A stretch of 64,000 nt of DNA, taken from Lojkania enalia. Its lineage: Eukaryota > Ascomycota > Dothideomycetes > Pleosporales. The stretch spans positions 932,206-996,205 of the forward strand of contig ML986579.1 in the NCBI GenBank assembly GCA_010094045.1, given 5' to 3'. Shown piece after piece: positions 1-11,584 of this stretch. Each line of letters starts with the position of its first letter. The first letter of the stretch is position 1. The position numbers and the translations under genes were made by a program. The notes below the pieces were generated by a model. That model worked only from the letters and a program-made list of their open reading frames with translations. It was not told where the DNA came from and did no database searches.

Positions 1-2518
1 TCAAGTCGGCATTTTGAACACCCTCTGACTCTTCTCTCACAATTTCTCGACTCGCTGCATCTGAGCGCAAGATCTGGCCAATTGTTTCCAATTCCAAGGC
101 TTTGTCTTTGATGTATTTCGCAGTCTTCGCGGTCTCTTTACGAGAATGCACAAAGATGAGCATCTGGTTGCGATTCTGACCGACCTGCTCTAGAACCTTG
201 GTATAACATACGTCGTTCATGGTCTTTAGCTGTTTAATGGCTTTCTTGTCTGTTACCCCGATGAATTCCTGTTTCAACGGGCAAGGCCGGAAAGTTGCAT
301 CGAAGTGGAAGAGACCATTTTCGGGATCAACACGGAGGAAGCTTGCCACATCGCGGTAGTTCGGTAGTGTAGCACTAAGGCCGACAAGTCGAACAGGATC
401 GCCAGTCTGCTCGGTGCGCCGAATAGTCCTACTAACGATGCTTTCAATAACAGGACCTCGGTCATCGTGAAGAAGATGGATTTCGTCTATACATATCAAG
501 CGGACTAGGTTTATATAGCTAGTGTCTGTTGCTTTTCTTGTAATGACGTCGTATTTCTCTGGAGTTGTGACAATAATTTGAGTCTCAGCAATTTGCTGCT
601 TTGTGAGCTGACGATCGCCAGTCAGTTCGGAGACTCGTATGCCGTAGGGCTCCAGGCGCTTGCCAAAATTGCCAACTTGTTCTGCAACCAAGGCTTTAAG
701 AGGAGCAATGTAGATTATTTTAAAGTCGTCCAACGCAATTTGACCAGTCTCAGGATCTCGATGCTTCCCTATCTCGCGCAGCATTGCTAGCATTGCCACA
801 TTCGTCTTACCGGAGCCAGTTGGGGCGCAGATAAGCATGTTTCCATCGTCACTAAAAGCTTTGGGGTAACACTTTGTCTGGATGCGGTTGAGTTCTTTTG
901 ACGTACCAAAGCCGACCCTTGCCCACTCTGGCAATTGAGATGTGGGCATATTCTTTGGCTCATTTGGATCCCGTTTCGCTTTTGGCGCTGGTACGTGTAT
1001 CTCCTCGTAACCTTTGAACTGACGTCGGGTGGAGCCCTGAGGAAGTTTAACGTTAGGATTTGTCATGAGATGGTTACCCTGATCAAAGACCAGGTTCTCC
1101 AGGTTGATCAGTCGACTTGACGGTTGGAGTCCACCAATTAAACCTTCTTGCTTAGGAGCATCGGCCATGTCTGTATCCTCTGAAGCTTTTGGAATCTCAA
1201 TACCCTTTAAATCGAACCTCATCTTCTTTGCGGTAGTGGATTCTGCGGGTTTAGTACCAGTCTCTCGGGCTAGTAGTTCATTCAATACGCGTTGATGTCC
1301 TGCGGCCCTCATTTCCCGTTCAATGGCAGCTCGCTCATCATTATCCTCTGCTGCTCGCCTCCATCTCGTAACCCACACAATCTTGTCCCTGTTGACCACC
1401 AACTTGGCAACAAGCTCATGATGTTCATAGTCGAATAGCTCCATAAGGTCGTTTTCGATCTCACGTAGCGGTTTCTCCTCCTCATCTTCAGATATGCCGG
1501 ACAGAATATTTAATGCCTCTTGAGTTTTTTCCTGTTGGGCATGGGCATCCTCGTAAATCTGGCCAATTTGCCTTTGCAGCCAATAGGCATCGATCTCGTG
1601 TGCCGGTATAATTTGATCATCTTCTCTATGATCCAACGCCGCCGCGGTATCTCCTTGTATAATCAACTCCTCTGTATCGAGGATACCGTCTTCGGCTCCG
1701 CCGGCCTGATTATCTGCGCTAACGCGATCCTCTGCTGCGGGCGATGCCTCATCTTCATCTGTGCTGTCTTCGTCTCGAACCTCGAATGTTTGACCAGCAT
1801 TTTCATCGTCCTCGTCTTCGTCAAAGACAACCGCGACACCTTGGTTTTCATCCACGGCAGCGCCATCAACGCCTGCAACCTCTTCTTCCATCTCTTCATC
1901 TTCGTCTTGCGCATCGTAATCAGTAATCTTTTTCCCCAAATTGACCAGCTCATTGAATTCCTTTGGTCCCATCGAAGTGCCCAGCAAATCGTCAATCTCT
2001 CGCTTCTTGTCGAAATCCTTCAAGTCTTCATCTTTTAGATATTCAAGAACTGCATCAGCCGCGCTCCTTGTTGTGGACATTGGCACATCCCCGAGATTTT
2101 TTGCTACAATCGTCGTAATCAGATTGAAAGTATCCCGGGTTTGAGGAGTCCGCGGCTTATACCTAAGATCTTCCACGATGAGGTCCTGCTGGGACACGGT
2201 AGTTGCTCCGAACCCGCCGCCTTCTCCCCTCTTCCTTTTTCGCTGCTCGCGTTCCAGGACGTCACCACCCTCAGTTATGCTTCCTCGTTCGATATCAAGA
2301 TGACCCTTTGGTTTCTTTTTCTGCGTAGGTGCGTTGTCTCGGGCGACACGCCCTCCCATATCCCTAATGTTGATGCGGCCCGCGAGTGACTCCGGATCGC
2401 CCGTATTCTCATCTCCTCGGCGTGTGACAAAACGACGATCAGCCTGGAGAACCAGGTTGGACATTGCCGAGTACTTGTAGTGCGCGAGATTATTCTCGCC
2501 TCCACCGCGGTTCGCCAT
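1..2518 (-). CDS. brr2: Pre-mRNA-splicing helicase Brr2, N-terminal part (runs off the window)
   Basis: Ski2-like DExH RNA helicase of the U5 snRNP that unwinds U4/U6 to activate the spliceosome. The frame is open without introns for about 839 codons from an ATG at 2518 to the left edge, so only the N-terminal third to half of a protein normally above 2,000 residues is present. Residues 1-110 are basic and polar, residues 150-270 are very acidic, and then the first helicase cassette begins. Visible motifs are Walker A APTGSGKT (about residue 560), the DEIH box (about 675) and SATLPN (about 713). The motif after QNRNQMLIFVHSRKET leads towards the second RecA domain. DEIH and the long acidic N-terminus separate it from Mtr4/Ski2 and other DExH proteins. 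The 853 bp upstream hold its promoter. Identification is firm; the C-terminal cassette and Sec63 domains lie outside the window. Confidence 0.95.
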   Translation of the reverse strand, partial: MANRGGGENNLAHYKYSAMSNLVLQADRRFVTRRGDENTGDPESLAGRINIRDMGGRVARDNAPTQKKKPKGHLDIERGSITEGGDVLEREQRKRKRGEGGGFGATTVSQQDLIVEDLRYKPRTPQTRDTFNLITTIVAKNLGDVPMSTTRSAADAVLEYLKDEDLKDFDKKREIDDLLGTSMGPKEFNELVNLGKKITDYDAQDEDEEMEEEVAGVDGAAVDENQGVAVVFDEDEDDENAGQTFEVRDEDSTDEDEASPAAEDRVSADNQAGGAEDGILDTEELIIQGDTAAALDHREDDQIIPAHEIDAYWLQRQIGQIYEDAHAQQEKTQEALNILSGISEDEEEKPLREIENDLMELFDYEHHELVAKLVVNRDKIVWVTRWRRAAEDNDERAAIEREMRAAGHQRVLNELLARETGTKPAESTTAKKMRFDLKGIEIPKASEDTDMADAPKQEGLIGGLQPSSRLINLENLVFDQGNHLMTNPNVKLPQGSTRRQFKGYEEIHVPAPKAKRDPNEPKNMPTSQLPEWARVGFGTSKELNRIQTKCYPKAFSDDGNMLICAPTGSGKTNVAMLAMLREIGKHRDPETGQIALDDFKIIYIAPLKALVAEQVGNFGKRLEPYGIRVSELTGDRQLTKQQIAETQIIVTTPEKYDVITRKATDTSYINLVRLICIDEIHLLHDDRGPVIESIVSRTIRRTEQTGDPVRLVGLSATLPNYRDVASFLRVDPENGLFHFDATFRPCPLKQEFIGVTDKKAIKQLKTMNDVCYTKVLEQVGQNRNQMLIFVHSRKETAKTAKYIKDKALELETIGQILRSDAASREIVREESEGVQNADL

Positions 2519-3371
2519 GATGGGCAATCTTCTCAAATACTATTAAGATATCTCGAGATGCCTTGGTTAAAAGCCTAAATACTAATAGTTACATTAAAAT
2601 AACGGAAGATATTGGCGAGAGCTACCAAAATGGGCATAGAAAGGGAAGCCCAGGGGACTCGGGCTGAGTGGGAGAAAGTGGGGAGAAAGTTAAGAATTGG
2701 AGAGTTGAAAAAAAAAAAAAATAAAAACAAAGGGAAAAAAAGTCATTGCAATGGGTACGTACTTCCAGCCTCACTACACACTCGAGGCGAAATTCCCAAT
2801 GCTATAGAGAGCAAATGTCGGCGCTCCCCGCAGCACTCGCTCCGTTGTCTATAATTATTGCGAAGAGAGAATGGCTGAATGCACAGAGAAGTATCGATAG
2901 TGGGTTGTCGCGAGTTGTACAATCGCACGGCGCCACGTGTGAGAGGATATTGGAGGAGATTTCGGATGGACTACGCGCAGACCATGGAGAAGTAGTCTAA
3001 GTCGCGACGGTGGAGGCGGCGATAATCGAAAATCTCCCAGTCGGAGCTTGGGCCATGCGGCTGCCTTGGCAGAGCCACTACTGGCGTACTTGCCAAGTCC
3101 CGAGCTTCGTCACCTGCAAGCATGCTAATGTCTAGCGCATCATTATATGTCAAATGGACATAAAATTACCAGAATTTACACCATTTGAACTCAGTACGTA
3201 TCTATGGTAAAAATGGATTTGAATGTAGAAATAAGATACAGAAGATTAAGGCAAGCACAATCCGGTAAATTGGATAGAAAAGACGCCTGCACGAGGATAT
3301 TAATTAGTGTCTAAATCAGAAAACCGTCCCAAGTCCCATGGATATCATCGAGCAACAGCCAAACAACTAAA
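2519..3371. other. Intergenic region, brr2 promoter and CLIP-170 3' end
   Basis: No gene supported. It lies between the start of brr2 and the stop of the CLIP-170 gene, both on the minus strand. It contains an A14 tract at 2708-2721. Short open frames here show no recognisable protein. Confidence 0.6.
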
Positions 3372-5758
3372 CTAGAATGCATCTTCGTTAGGACATGCCG
3401 TAACATCATGCCCCTCACTCTCGCACAGAGCACACCATTTGTCCGGGTCAGCTACAGTAGCACCCTTGGGTGGGACGAGTGATGAGTTGAATGGAGTAGG
3501 CAGAGGCGCAGTCGGTGCATTACCTGGTGACTTGGTTGGAGTAAGCGCAGAGGGTCGGGAACGATCTGATGAAACCGAAAGAGTCCTCAGGCCTTCAATA
3601 ACTGCTTCCTTGCCAGCACGCTTCCCATTGTCCTGTGATTTTGCCGCTCCTTCACCATTCATTGCGACACAATTCAATATATCGTGTCCGCCAGTCTCGC
3701 AGATCTCGCACCAGAGGACACTGCCATCTGCCGACGAATGTCCATCAGATTCGATCATCGGTTCTAGTGCAGACGGGGGTTCGTGGCGAGTGAGCTGTGG
3801 CGATCCCCTCCAGCTAACGACTGTACCTTTCGAATCCCGACCGGACGACCGCCTCTCTTGCGTCGCTGTGCGTTCCGACATGCCGTTGCTGATAACACTC
3901 TCGCGCTGTTCTTGAGTCCCTAGCTGGCCTTTTAGTCTCTCAACTTCACGCTCAAGCTCCTCTTCCCTATAAGCTTTCCGCTCGACCAGACCTCGCAGCT
4001 CCTCCTTTTCTCGTTCGAGGCGTTCGGATTTTCCTTGAGCAGCTTTAAGCTCTTCTTGACTCACAAAAGAGCCTTGACGCTGCATAGGCGAGTGACTGTG
4101 ATCTTCAGGGCCCGAACTCAAAGAATGGATGATGGCTTTCAGGCCACGGATCTCGTCGTCTCGCTGTTCTACTTCCCTTAAGCCTGGGCTTAGTGGGCCA
4201 TCCACCATGGCACCAGCACCCTTTAGTGCTGCTGCCGCCTTTTCTCGTTCACGTCGAAGCTCGGACCTTCCACGCTCCACCTCACCTCGAAGAAACTCGA
4301 CCTCACCACGAGCTTCTGCCTCCCCACGCCTCGCATCCTCTAGGCCTTCTTCTAGTTCTTGGACCAGCTCTTCAAGCTGTTTTAACTGCCTTGCCACGCT
4401 CTCTACGTCTTCACCTCTATCTTGTAACTCGCGGATCTCGTTCTGAAGCTCCTCCACCTTCCTTTCGTAAACGCGCTCGGTCTCCGTGCTGGCCATTTCT
4501 AGTGTATCTATAGTGCTCCGGAAGTCTGCTCGATGGTTATCGAATTCCGCTGTGAGCATGGAGATCTTTTCATTCTTCTCACGCAGAAGTGCTCGTAGTT
4601 GGGCAACGTCACTAGGCTCATTTCCATTGCTGCGTGATCGCCCCAAGTCCATACCCTCGTCAGGTATGAGATTCTGAATTTCAGCTAGGCTTGCTTCCAT
4701 ATCAGCCAATGATGCGGCCTGCTCTTTGAGTTGCTTATCTCGTTCCTCGAGCATTCTCTTGAGTCGTTGGATTTCTTCTTCAGTATGATCGGACTCAGGA
4801 CGCCGCCCCTTGTAGCTTGTGGCTGAGCTATTGCTTGTTCTTGCGACGCCCACTGGCGTGGTTTCCGTATCCTCGTCAATGGTATCGTGTTGTCCTAGGC
4901 GTGAGTTGTTCCGAGAGTATGGTCTCGCTGGCCCTGGTGTTCTAGGCTTCTGAAATATCCCAGCTTTCGGACCTGGACTATTATACCTTGGAGGACCAAT
5001 AGCACTCTTGGAAAACCCGCCCGGAGTTATCGGTGCGTTCCTACCAACTGTGGGCGCTAATGATGGCTGTTTTCTAAATGGTGATTCGGGTCGAGGGAGA
5101 GACGGTCTGCCTTTTGGCTTGAAGACAGGGCTGGGGGCTCGGGCACCCGGGCCGACTGATTGGGATAACTTTGGTATTGAGGGCGTCTCCGGGCTGAAGC
5201 TTGGCTTTTCAGTGGTAGAGAGACTGAAGTTATTGAAGGACGGCGTCGTAGGTGTAGGCGGAAAGCTGTCCGATGTTAGAGTAGCGGAGGCGCGCTTCGT
5301 AGCCCGATGTATAGGTAGGAAGATGCCGGAGCCAGGGACGGAGGTGGTGAAGTATCTGGTTCTGTATGGATTATAATATCAGCTCCGGCTTGTGCCAGTT
5401 GAGTCGAGACAAAGCTTTGGATCACATACCCCTCGACATCGCCATCATTTTTTCCCCGTGCAGCATACTCTTTGCTCAGCTCTACACCAGCGAATACGCC
5501 TTTCTTGCCCCGAACGCTCCCAATAAACTTGACTACGCCATGCATACCGCCGGGAACATCGACTGTGTCGCCAACCTCGACATCCTGCCCATCACCGCCC
5601 ATATTGTTCGTCGGAGTCGTCGGTCCACCTATCAGAGCGTTTAGTGACGCTTTCCTTGCGAGTGCGGTGCTAGCGGCCAAGTGGAGATTGGGGGAGGAAG
5701 CGGTGTTGCTGAGCGAAGGCCGCGGCGGATTCAGCCTTCTGGGTGTTTGTAACGCCAT
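3372..5758 (-). CDS. CLIP-170/Bik1/Tip1-type CAP-Gly microtubule plus-end protein
   Basis: Microtubule plus-end tracking protein. Model: exon 5430-5758, intron 5356-5429 (74 bp, donor GTATGT), exon 3372-5355; 770 residues. Residues about 60-125 form a CAP-Gly domain with the signature GKNDG; splicing is needed to restore its second half (GYFTTSVPGSGIFLP). Residues 125-280 are Ser/Pro-rich and basic, the usual microtubule-binding linker. Residues about 290-620 are a long coiled coil rich in Glu, Arg and Leu. Two CCHC-like zinc knuckles close the protein (WCEICETGGHDILNC and WCALCESEGHDVTACP, the last ending about 6 residues from the C-terminus), as in CLIP-170 and yeast Bik1. In known relatives these knuckles bind the dynein/Lis1 side. 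The start ATG is the first in frame. Dynamitin, another dynein-pathway gene, is encoded at 54-55 kb but not adjacent. Other CAP-Gly proteins lack the paired knuckles. Confidence 0.93.
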
Positions 5759-7462
5759 TCTTGTTTTCGGCTACCTATTGTGTTATTGTTACAGCGGTCA
5801 TAGGCTCTGTCTGAGACGGAGGTACCCCCGTTGTGCGAGGATGGTTTGTTTTGAGTGTTGCCCCGAGCTGCGCCTGTGCAGGGGCAAACCTTAGACTGAT
5901 TTGACCGATGCGTGCATGGGACCCATAAGTCAGCAGATCCGGCCAATCATGAACGCGCCTTAATCGCAATCCATGGATAAATTGAGCGTGCTATACCACC
6001 CGTCCGCGATCTTACCAGTTGCTCCTCACCATATGTCTAGCTTTTCTTGTTGTTTTGTTTACGCTCGACGCGCCCGCGGTTACATAGCATGCGACCTTGT
6101 GCTAGACCCCGTCCTCCAACGTGGATGAACCCTGGGGGACCCACATCCCAGATCACACAGAAGCAAAAACCCTGACAGGCAAATATGGAGTACTCCAGCT
6201 TCGTTAACGAATACGTAGTGCAGGATGTCGAAGCAAGAGTGCGTAAGTCTGGCTTTAAAGTTGCGCACTGTAGCAAAATCATCTCCAATGGTTTAGATAC
6301 GTCTTGATCAGTGATATCACTCCCGGCAGAAGCGGGATAAAAGTTGGGAAGTATAATTAATTATCTTAACATATCCTTAAATATATCTCGTCGTTGGAAG
6401 ATCAGGCGTTTCCTATTTAGTCCTATAAATTTCATTTGCCGTAGATGTTTAGTCGAGCCTCTTTCCTCCAGACACCTATTATTTTCATCAACTTCTATAA
6501 TGATCTTGTTCCCATACGAAAACTACTAGAATTGTCAAAAATAAACTAGACTTGATCGGGTTCATTCAACTATCGCGGATGCCTGAAACCAACATACTAC
6601 GCCGAGGTTTTAGAATCAATGTCCTTTTCCGGTTGCTTCCATGGTCTATTGCGCCACCTTTCGTGTTTCCACGGCATCGTAACTGACGCGCTTTCACGTG
6701 AACCTTGATTCCGTGACATCATCTAGTCTAATTGAGGCTTGAGGCATCAAGGCTTAAATTGAATTAATTCCGGACTGTCTTCGGTGAATACATGATTATA
6801 ATTTGAACTTTTTAGATAATGTTGTAAAAGGTTATAGTAGCCTATGTATATTTCCTCACGATATTCCATCCTCTAAATTAGCCCTAGAGCCGCCGAAGGA
6901 TCGTTATCTACCAAGTTATCCCTTAGTTCAAGGACGCTAAAGGTTGTCACTATTTATCCCTAGCGTGTAGCAGGTTGAAGAATCGTTGTATAGGTCGCTG
7001 TCGGGGGCAATATAGGTGGAATAATATTGTTCTTCTATGATTCAGCTGATAGCCCTTTACGGAGCGATCTAATTAATAGGGGTGGCTAGCTATAGTGAGA
7101 ACTGAACCAACAGCTTATGAACAAGAAATGATTATATTTAGCGAGCCTAGTCGAAGCAGGAGTTTCTCGAGGTAATTACTCTACGGGGTGGGAGCCATCT
7201 GAGAACGTCTTCGGCGAACAGAAATATGCCTTGGATATTATTTGGCATACGAGAAATGAAATCAGCCGTTTAAGGAATACATTGAACGCACAAGCCATTG
7301 CACTCCGCTGAGTAGAGAAAGCTGTTAGAGCCTCGCTTCCACACGAGTCGGAATTCCAATTGCCTCGGCACGGCCCAGCTTTCCCGCATCTTGCAACTTC
7401 CAGCTTTATGAACATGACGCCCGCCGCACTACAATGCTTACCAGAACTCAAGCACAATAGAA
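5759..7462. other. Divergent intergenic region with AT-rich core
   Basis: Contains the promoters of the CLIP-170 gene (leftward) and the APH-type kinase (rightward). From about 6300 to 7170 the sequence is visibly rich in A and T, with many TA steps and no sustained open frame. I recognise no gene, RNA or intact mobile element. A decayed, RIP-altered repeat is possible but not shown. Confidence 0.5.
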
Positions 7463-8824
7463 ATGGCCGGCGCAGTCCGACAGCTCATAGATGTGGCCTC
7501 ACTGGAGCGCTATATTGCCTCTAACGTCCCAGAAATTGCGGTTCCGATCGATGTTAAGCAGGTGCGTCAGTTCCGAAGCTGTCTGAGAGCTCATGGACTA
7601 ACTGACCGTAGTTTGGATATGGGCAGTCAAACCCCACGTATCAGCTTACGGATAAGAATGGGAACAAATTTGTAATGCGAAAGAAGCCTCCAGGCCGGTA
7701 AGCCTACTAGACTTTTCTCTGGCACAGCTTGAGTGTATTTCGGTGTGCTATCCAGACTGCGGTCCAAAAACCCCTAGCGCCAAAGATCGGACAATAACGA
7801 GACCTCCTAAATATAAATAAATGCTAACTATTCTCATCATGAAGACTCTTATCGAAAACGGCGCATAAAGTTGATAGAGAATATCGAATAATCCATGCTT
7901 TGGAGCAGACAGATGTGCCTGTTCCAAAGGCATTATGTTTATGCCAAGACGAAAAAGTTATCGGAACCGACTTCTACATCATGGAGTTCTTGGATGGGAG
8001 GATATTTGAAGATCCCGCCATTCCAGGTGTAACTCCAGAAGAGCGAACGGAAATGTGAGTGGCGTTTCTTTGTTGACACCGACATGGGCAATGATTTAAC
8101 ACAATCTAGGTGGCGATCTGCTGTTACTACGCTGGCGAAATTCCACCGGGTCAATCCAAAAAGTGTCGGATTAGAAACCTTTGGGAAGCCATCAGGCTTC
8201 TACAATCGACAGATTGCAACCTTCAACACTATCTCAAAAGCGCAAGCTGCAGCAGTAGACAAGGACACAAAGATTCCTGTCGGAAAGATTCCACATCAAG
8301 ATGAAATGGTAGCATTCTTCTCGGACCCGAAAACGCAGCCCAAGGATCGGAGCACATTTGTTCATGGCGACTACAAAATCGACAATGTTGTTTTTCACAA
8401 GACAGAGCCTTGGGTCATCGGTATTCTAGATTGGGAGATGTCGACGATTGGTCATCCCTTGTCAGACTTAAACAACCTCCTAACACCCTATCTAACCGCC
8501 TCGAACGAGAAGGCTGCGAGCATAGGTCGAGCACACAAGGCGTTTCAGCCCGGCGCAACTGAGGGCTTACCGTCACGGGAGCAACTCATCGACTGGTACG
8601 CAGAAACAGCGGGCTGGGATCCGAGACCAGACATGATGTGGGGGGATGCATTTGCGACATATAGAGGTGCCGTTATCATGCAAGGCATAGCAGCGCGGTA
8701 CGCTCTTCGGCAAGCTAGCAGTGCAAAGGCACAAGATTATGCTTCACAAATGAAGCCGTATTCTGAATTTGCATGGGACTTGGTACAGGAATACAAAAAG
8801 GGACATCAAAAGGCAAGGTTATAG
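7463..8824 (+). CDS. APH/ACAD10-type phosphotransferase (kinase-fold) family protein
   Basis: Predicted small-molecule kinase of the aminoglycoside phosphotransferase/choline-kinase fold. Model: exons 7463-7561, 7612-7697, 7845-8054 and 8110-8824; 369 residues. Phases agree at each join. The N-lobe starts with [12 protein letters not shown], a nucleotide-binding loop, followed by a Lys in FVMRKKPPG. The C-lobe has the Brenner motif [14 protein letters not shown] and the metal-binding [16 protein letters not shown]. These features and the length best match the stand-alone fungal proteins related to the kinase domain of ACAD10/ACAD11, which phosphorylates hydroxyacyl-CoA. The substrate here is not known from sequence. 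The 147-bp intron 7698-7844 is the least certain because its acceptor is inferred from the restored sequence [16 protein letters not shown]. Confidence 0.85.
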
Positions 8825-9407
8825 AGTGTCTTGGAATTCTGAAAACGTCTAGCCGAGCTCATACAGATTTATTGTAACTAGAGCATCAAGTCTCATTTGA
8901 TAAATGACACTGTTTGGTCGTGCATATGCGCATCTCTGTTAGTATGCGGTATTTTGCTTGTCGAAAATATCATGCAGCTGTTAGTATTATATTACGTTAT
9001 CACAAGCTCATGTCGATGTACGCAAATCTCAGTTAATATATCTGAGTTATTCGAGAAGTAAAATTTTGGTATCATATGCCAGCAACCTATATGTTTGGAG
9101 ATATGTCAAAATCTTTCCATATGCCTAGGAATGTTGGGGTAAATGGGTAGGATGGAATTGGGGAGTATTACCCTCAAGCCACTTTTCCGTAACGCCAATA
9201 AACCACTATCCCGGGAAGCGTCCGTCCATCTTGTGCACCGAGTTTCTCATCCCACCTTCCAAAGAGAATGAAACAGTGTTAGAGAAGGTCTCAGAATGAG
9301 GTCTGAGAAATCTAACAAAGGCAGCCGTGCATAACACAAATCGAGTATGAGATTGTTTTTGGAGGAGTTTGTTTCGCAGCGTGACCCGGGAGGTATGTTC
9401 AGTGCGA
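8825..9407. other. Convergent 3' intergenic region
   Basis: Lies between the stop codons of the APH-type kinase and the SmG gene. It is AT-rich up to about 9120. Nothing recognisable is encoded. Confidence 0.5.
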
Positions 9408-9822
9408 TCATCTTCCTCCCTTCTCGTCGGTGTTGATGCGATCGAGAGCCTATGGAAGAGGTTAGTAGGATTTACAACTCAGGGAGCTGTGGAGATTGTA
9501 CGCACCTCAAGCATCACAACGGCGTTACCTCTAATTACTATCATGCCCATCCTATGCCTCTCACCGCCAGGCTTCTCTTCAAGAGCATCGTCGAGAACGA
9601 TATTGAGGTAGACCTGAGTCGTCTTAGCTTAGTCAAGTAGGCAAGCAATGAATGGAGAAGACATACGTCATAACCACGGAGAGTACCCATGACCTTTCGG
9701 CTACCATTAAGCTGCACCAAGATGCGCTTCTCCAGGTACTATTGCCAATGTCAGCGATTGAAAACCCAACTGTAAACCTGATAGCTTCATACCTTCTTCA
9801 ACTCGGGTTGTGCTTGAGGCAT
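9408..9822 (-). CDS. Small nuclear ribonucleoprotein Sm G
   Basis: Core Sm-ring protein of the U1, U2, U4 and U5 snRNPs. The gene is split into four very small coding exons on the minus strand: 9793-9822, 9667-9738, 9506-9613 and 9408-9449, giving 83 residues. The conceptual protein starts MPQAQPELKKYLEKRI and carries both Sm motifs: Sm1 (LNGSRKVMGTLRGYDVYLNIVLDD) spread over exons 2-3, and Sm2 (MIVIRGNAVVMLE), ending LDRINTDEKGGR. Every boundary has GT/AG and exons 1-3 all end in phase 0. Length matches SmG of other eukaryotes (about 76-83). The start codon lies 221 bp from that of ntr2, transcribed the other way. No single exon exceeds 36 codons, so the gene is easily missed by frame length alone. 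Confidence 0.93.
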
Positions 9823-10043
9823 GTTTACGAATTGGCTGTGTGATTCTGTGCAACCAATTTGTAGATGTTGTTGGTAGCTATAGCCTCTGTAGGTGAAAGT
9901 AGGATAACTTCTAGGGCTATGGAGGGCCAGGAACGATTTCGTGCTCTTGGCATTTTGGATGACCATTAATGGGTCCGTGCTCACTACCAAAGTAAACTCA
10001 ACATCACCCCTACTTCTCTTAGTATTAACAATAACATTTTGCA
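9823..10043. promoter_or_regulatory. Shared divergent promoter of SmG and ntr2
   Basis: Only 221 bp separate the start codons of SmG (-) and ntr2 (+). Both 5' UTRs and promoters must fit here or overlap. No specific factor site is claimed. Confidence 0.6.
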
Positions 10044-11417
10044 ATGAAGCGATCAGGGTCAGGACGAGTGCCGCGCAAAATTGGAGGCGATGGAGAAGGA
10101 GAAGGGGGCGATGAGAGCCGCTCTCAACCCGATATCTCAAAAGCTCCACCCGGTAAGTTTTCAAGTATTTTGCCATTGCCAGCTTCATTATCTGACACTT
10201 CTAGGGATCTATTGCTAACTATACACATAGAGCCTGTAGTCAAGAGACCTCTCTTTTCCAAGGCAAAGAAGCGCTCATCGTTGAGGATATCATTCGGGCC
10301 TAGCGATGCAGACGGAAATGGTAGCGAAGAGTCAAGCGACAGCACCGTTGTCACCCCAAAGAAATCGAACCTCAGTCGCATAGCTATTGAGAAAAATGCC
10401 GAAAGGAGGGCAAGGCCACCACTTGTTTCCGAGCTATCAAACCCTCGAGCCGGTCTCGATGAAAATCGGCCATCCTACAGCAAGGACTACATCGCGGAAC
10501 TTCGAAATTCAACTCCGTCCACTCCCAAAGATTTAGACAAAGTGCCGACCGACGATGATTCGGATTCGTGCGCGATCGACATAGCATCAAAGTTTGGTCC
10601 GTTAGCCACTCTCTCTGCCGAGGAACCCTCCGCTATTCCAACAGAAGCCGAAATTCGCGAGAAGAAAGCAAGACGTGCACGAGCAGCTAGAGAGCATGCG
10701 GCCTCTGAGCTTCACAACGGCGATGAAGAAGAAGACAACTGGGACTCTAACGAGGAAGACGAATTTCGGACCAACAGGAATGAGGTTTCTTTGCGGGCGA
10801 AGGACAAATATGCTGAAACACGCCTCGTGCGGGATGATGAAGACATCGCAGAGGGTTTCGACGAATATGTCGAAGATGGAAGTATATCTATAGGCCGGAA
10901 AGCGGAACGCGAAGCGGAGAGAAAGCGGCGTGCTGAAATGGCACAGCTGATTGCGGAAGCAGAAGGAGGCTCGGAAGAGGATGAGTCGGATTCCGAAGTA
11001 GAGAGGAATGCCGCATACGAAGAAGCTCAGACCAGGGCAGGTGCCTATGGTACAAAAGTGCAACAAACTGATAATGGAGCGAGAACTCCTCCGAAGATCA
11101 CACCATTACCCGATCTTACAGACATCATAATGAAAATGGAAGCTGATCTCGCAAGTAAGAAGCAGAGGAAACAATCCATATTGAGAGAACTTGAAGAAGT
11201 GAAGGAAGAAAAAGTCCATATTGCAGAACGGCAAAAATATATCCAAGAACAATTGGAGAAAACAGGTCAACAGTATGAGAAGTTGAGGCAGGAGGCCGGA
11301 ATGGCTGCAATACCCATGAATGCAACGGATGGACCCACTCTCATTGTCGAAAGAGGGCTTGAGAGTCTCGGAACCACCCCAATACCCGCGCGGGATGAAG
11401 AAGCCGGTGATGAGTAG
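10044..11417 (+). CDS. Ntr2-like spliceosome disassembly factor
   Basis: Likely homologue of Ntr2 (metazoan GCFC2/PAXBP1 N-terminal region), which with Ntr1 and the helicase Prp43 releases the intron lariat. Model: exon 10044-10152, intron 10153-10230 (78 bp), exon 10231-11417; 431 residues. The intron is a multiple of three and stop-free, so the frame reads through it; splicing restores KAPPEPVVKRPLFSKAKKRSS. The N-terminus is basic (MKRSGSGRVPRK). The diagnostic block is RPSYSKDYIAELRNSTPSTP at about residues 126-145. The middle has acidic stretches, and residues about 340-405 form a coiled coil ending near the C-terminus. The assignment rests on this block, the length and the layout. Confidence 0.8.
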   Translation: MKRSGSGRVPRKIGGDGEGEGGDESRSQPDISKAPPGKFSSILPLPASLSDTSRDLLLTIHIEPVVKRPLFSKAKKRSSLRISFGPSDADGNGSEESSDSTVVTPKKSNLSRIAIEKNAERRARPPLVSELSNPRAGLDENRPSYSKDYIAELRNSTPSTPKDLDKVPTDDDSDSCAIDIASKFGPLATLSAEEPSAIPTEAEIREKKARRARAAREHAASELHNGDEEEDNWDSNEEDEFRTNRNEVSLRAKDKYAETRLVRDDEDIAEGFDEYVEDGSISIGRKAEREAERKRRAEMAQLIAEAEGGSEEDESDSEVERNAAYEEAQTRAGAYGTKVQQTDNGARTPPKITPLPDLTDIIMKMEADLASKKQRKQSILRELEEVKEEKVHIAERQKYIQEQLEKTGQQYEKLRQEAGMAAIPMNATDGPTLIVERGLESLGTTPIPARDEEAGDE

Positions 11418-11584
11418 TGTTACATTTATATTATACTAAGGCTTCAATACTCCCACAGCTTCAGCTAATGACTGAGCATAACTTCGTAATGCTTCCGTTG
11501 TAGGCCTCATATAATACAATGCGTGATATTCCATAACGCCGACGACCCTGCTCCTGAAAATGCCAATATAGCGTGTCCAAACAA

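Noticed and set aside
1663..1995. Open frames antisense or out of phase within brr2
   Set aside because: They are shadows of the acidic brr2 N-terminal region; the true frame is open and clearly Brr2.
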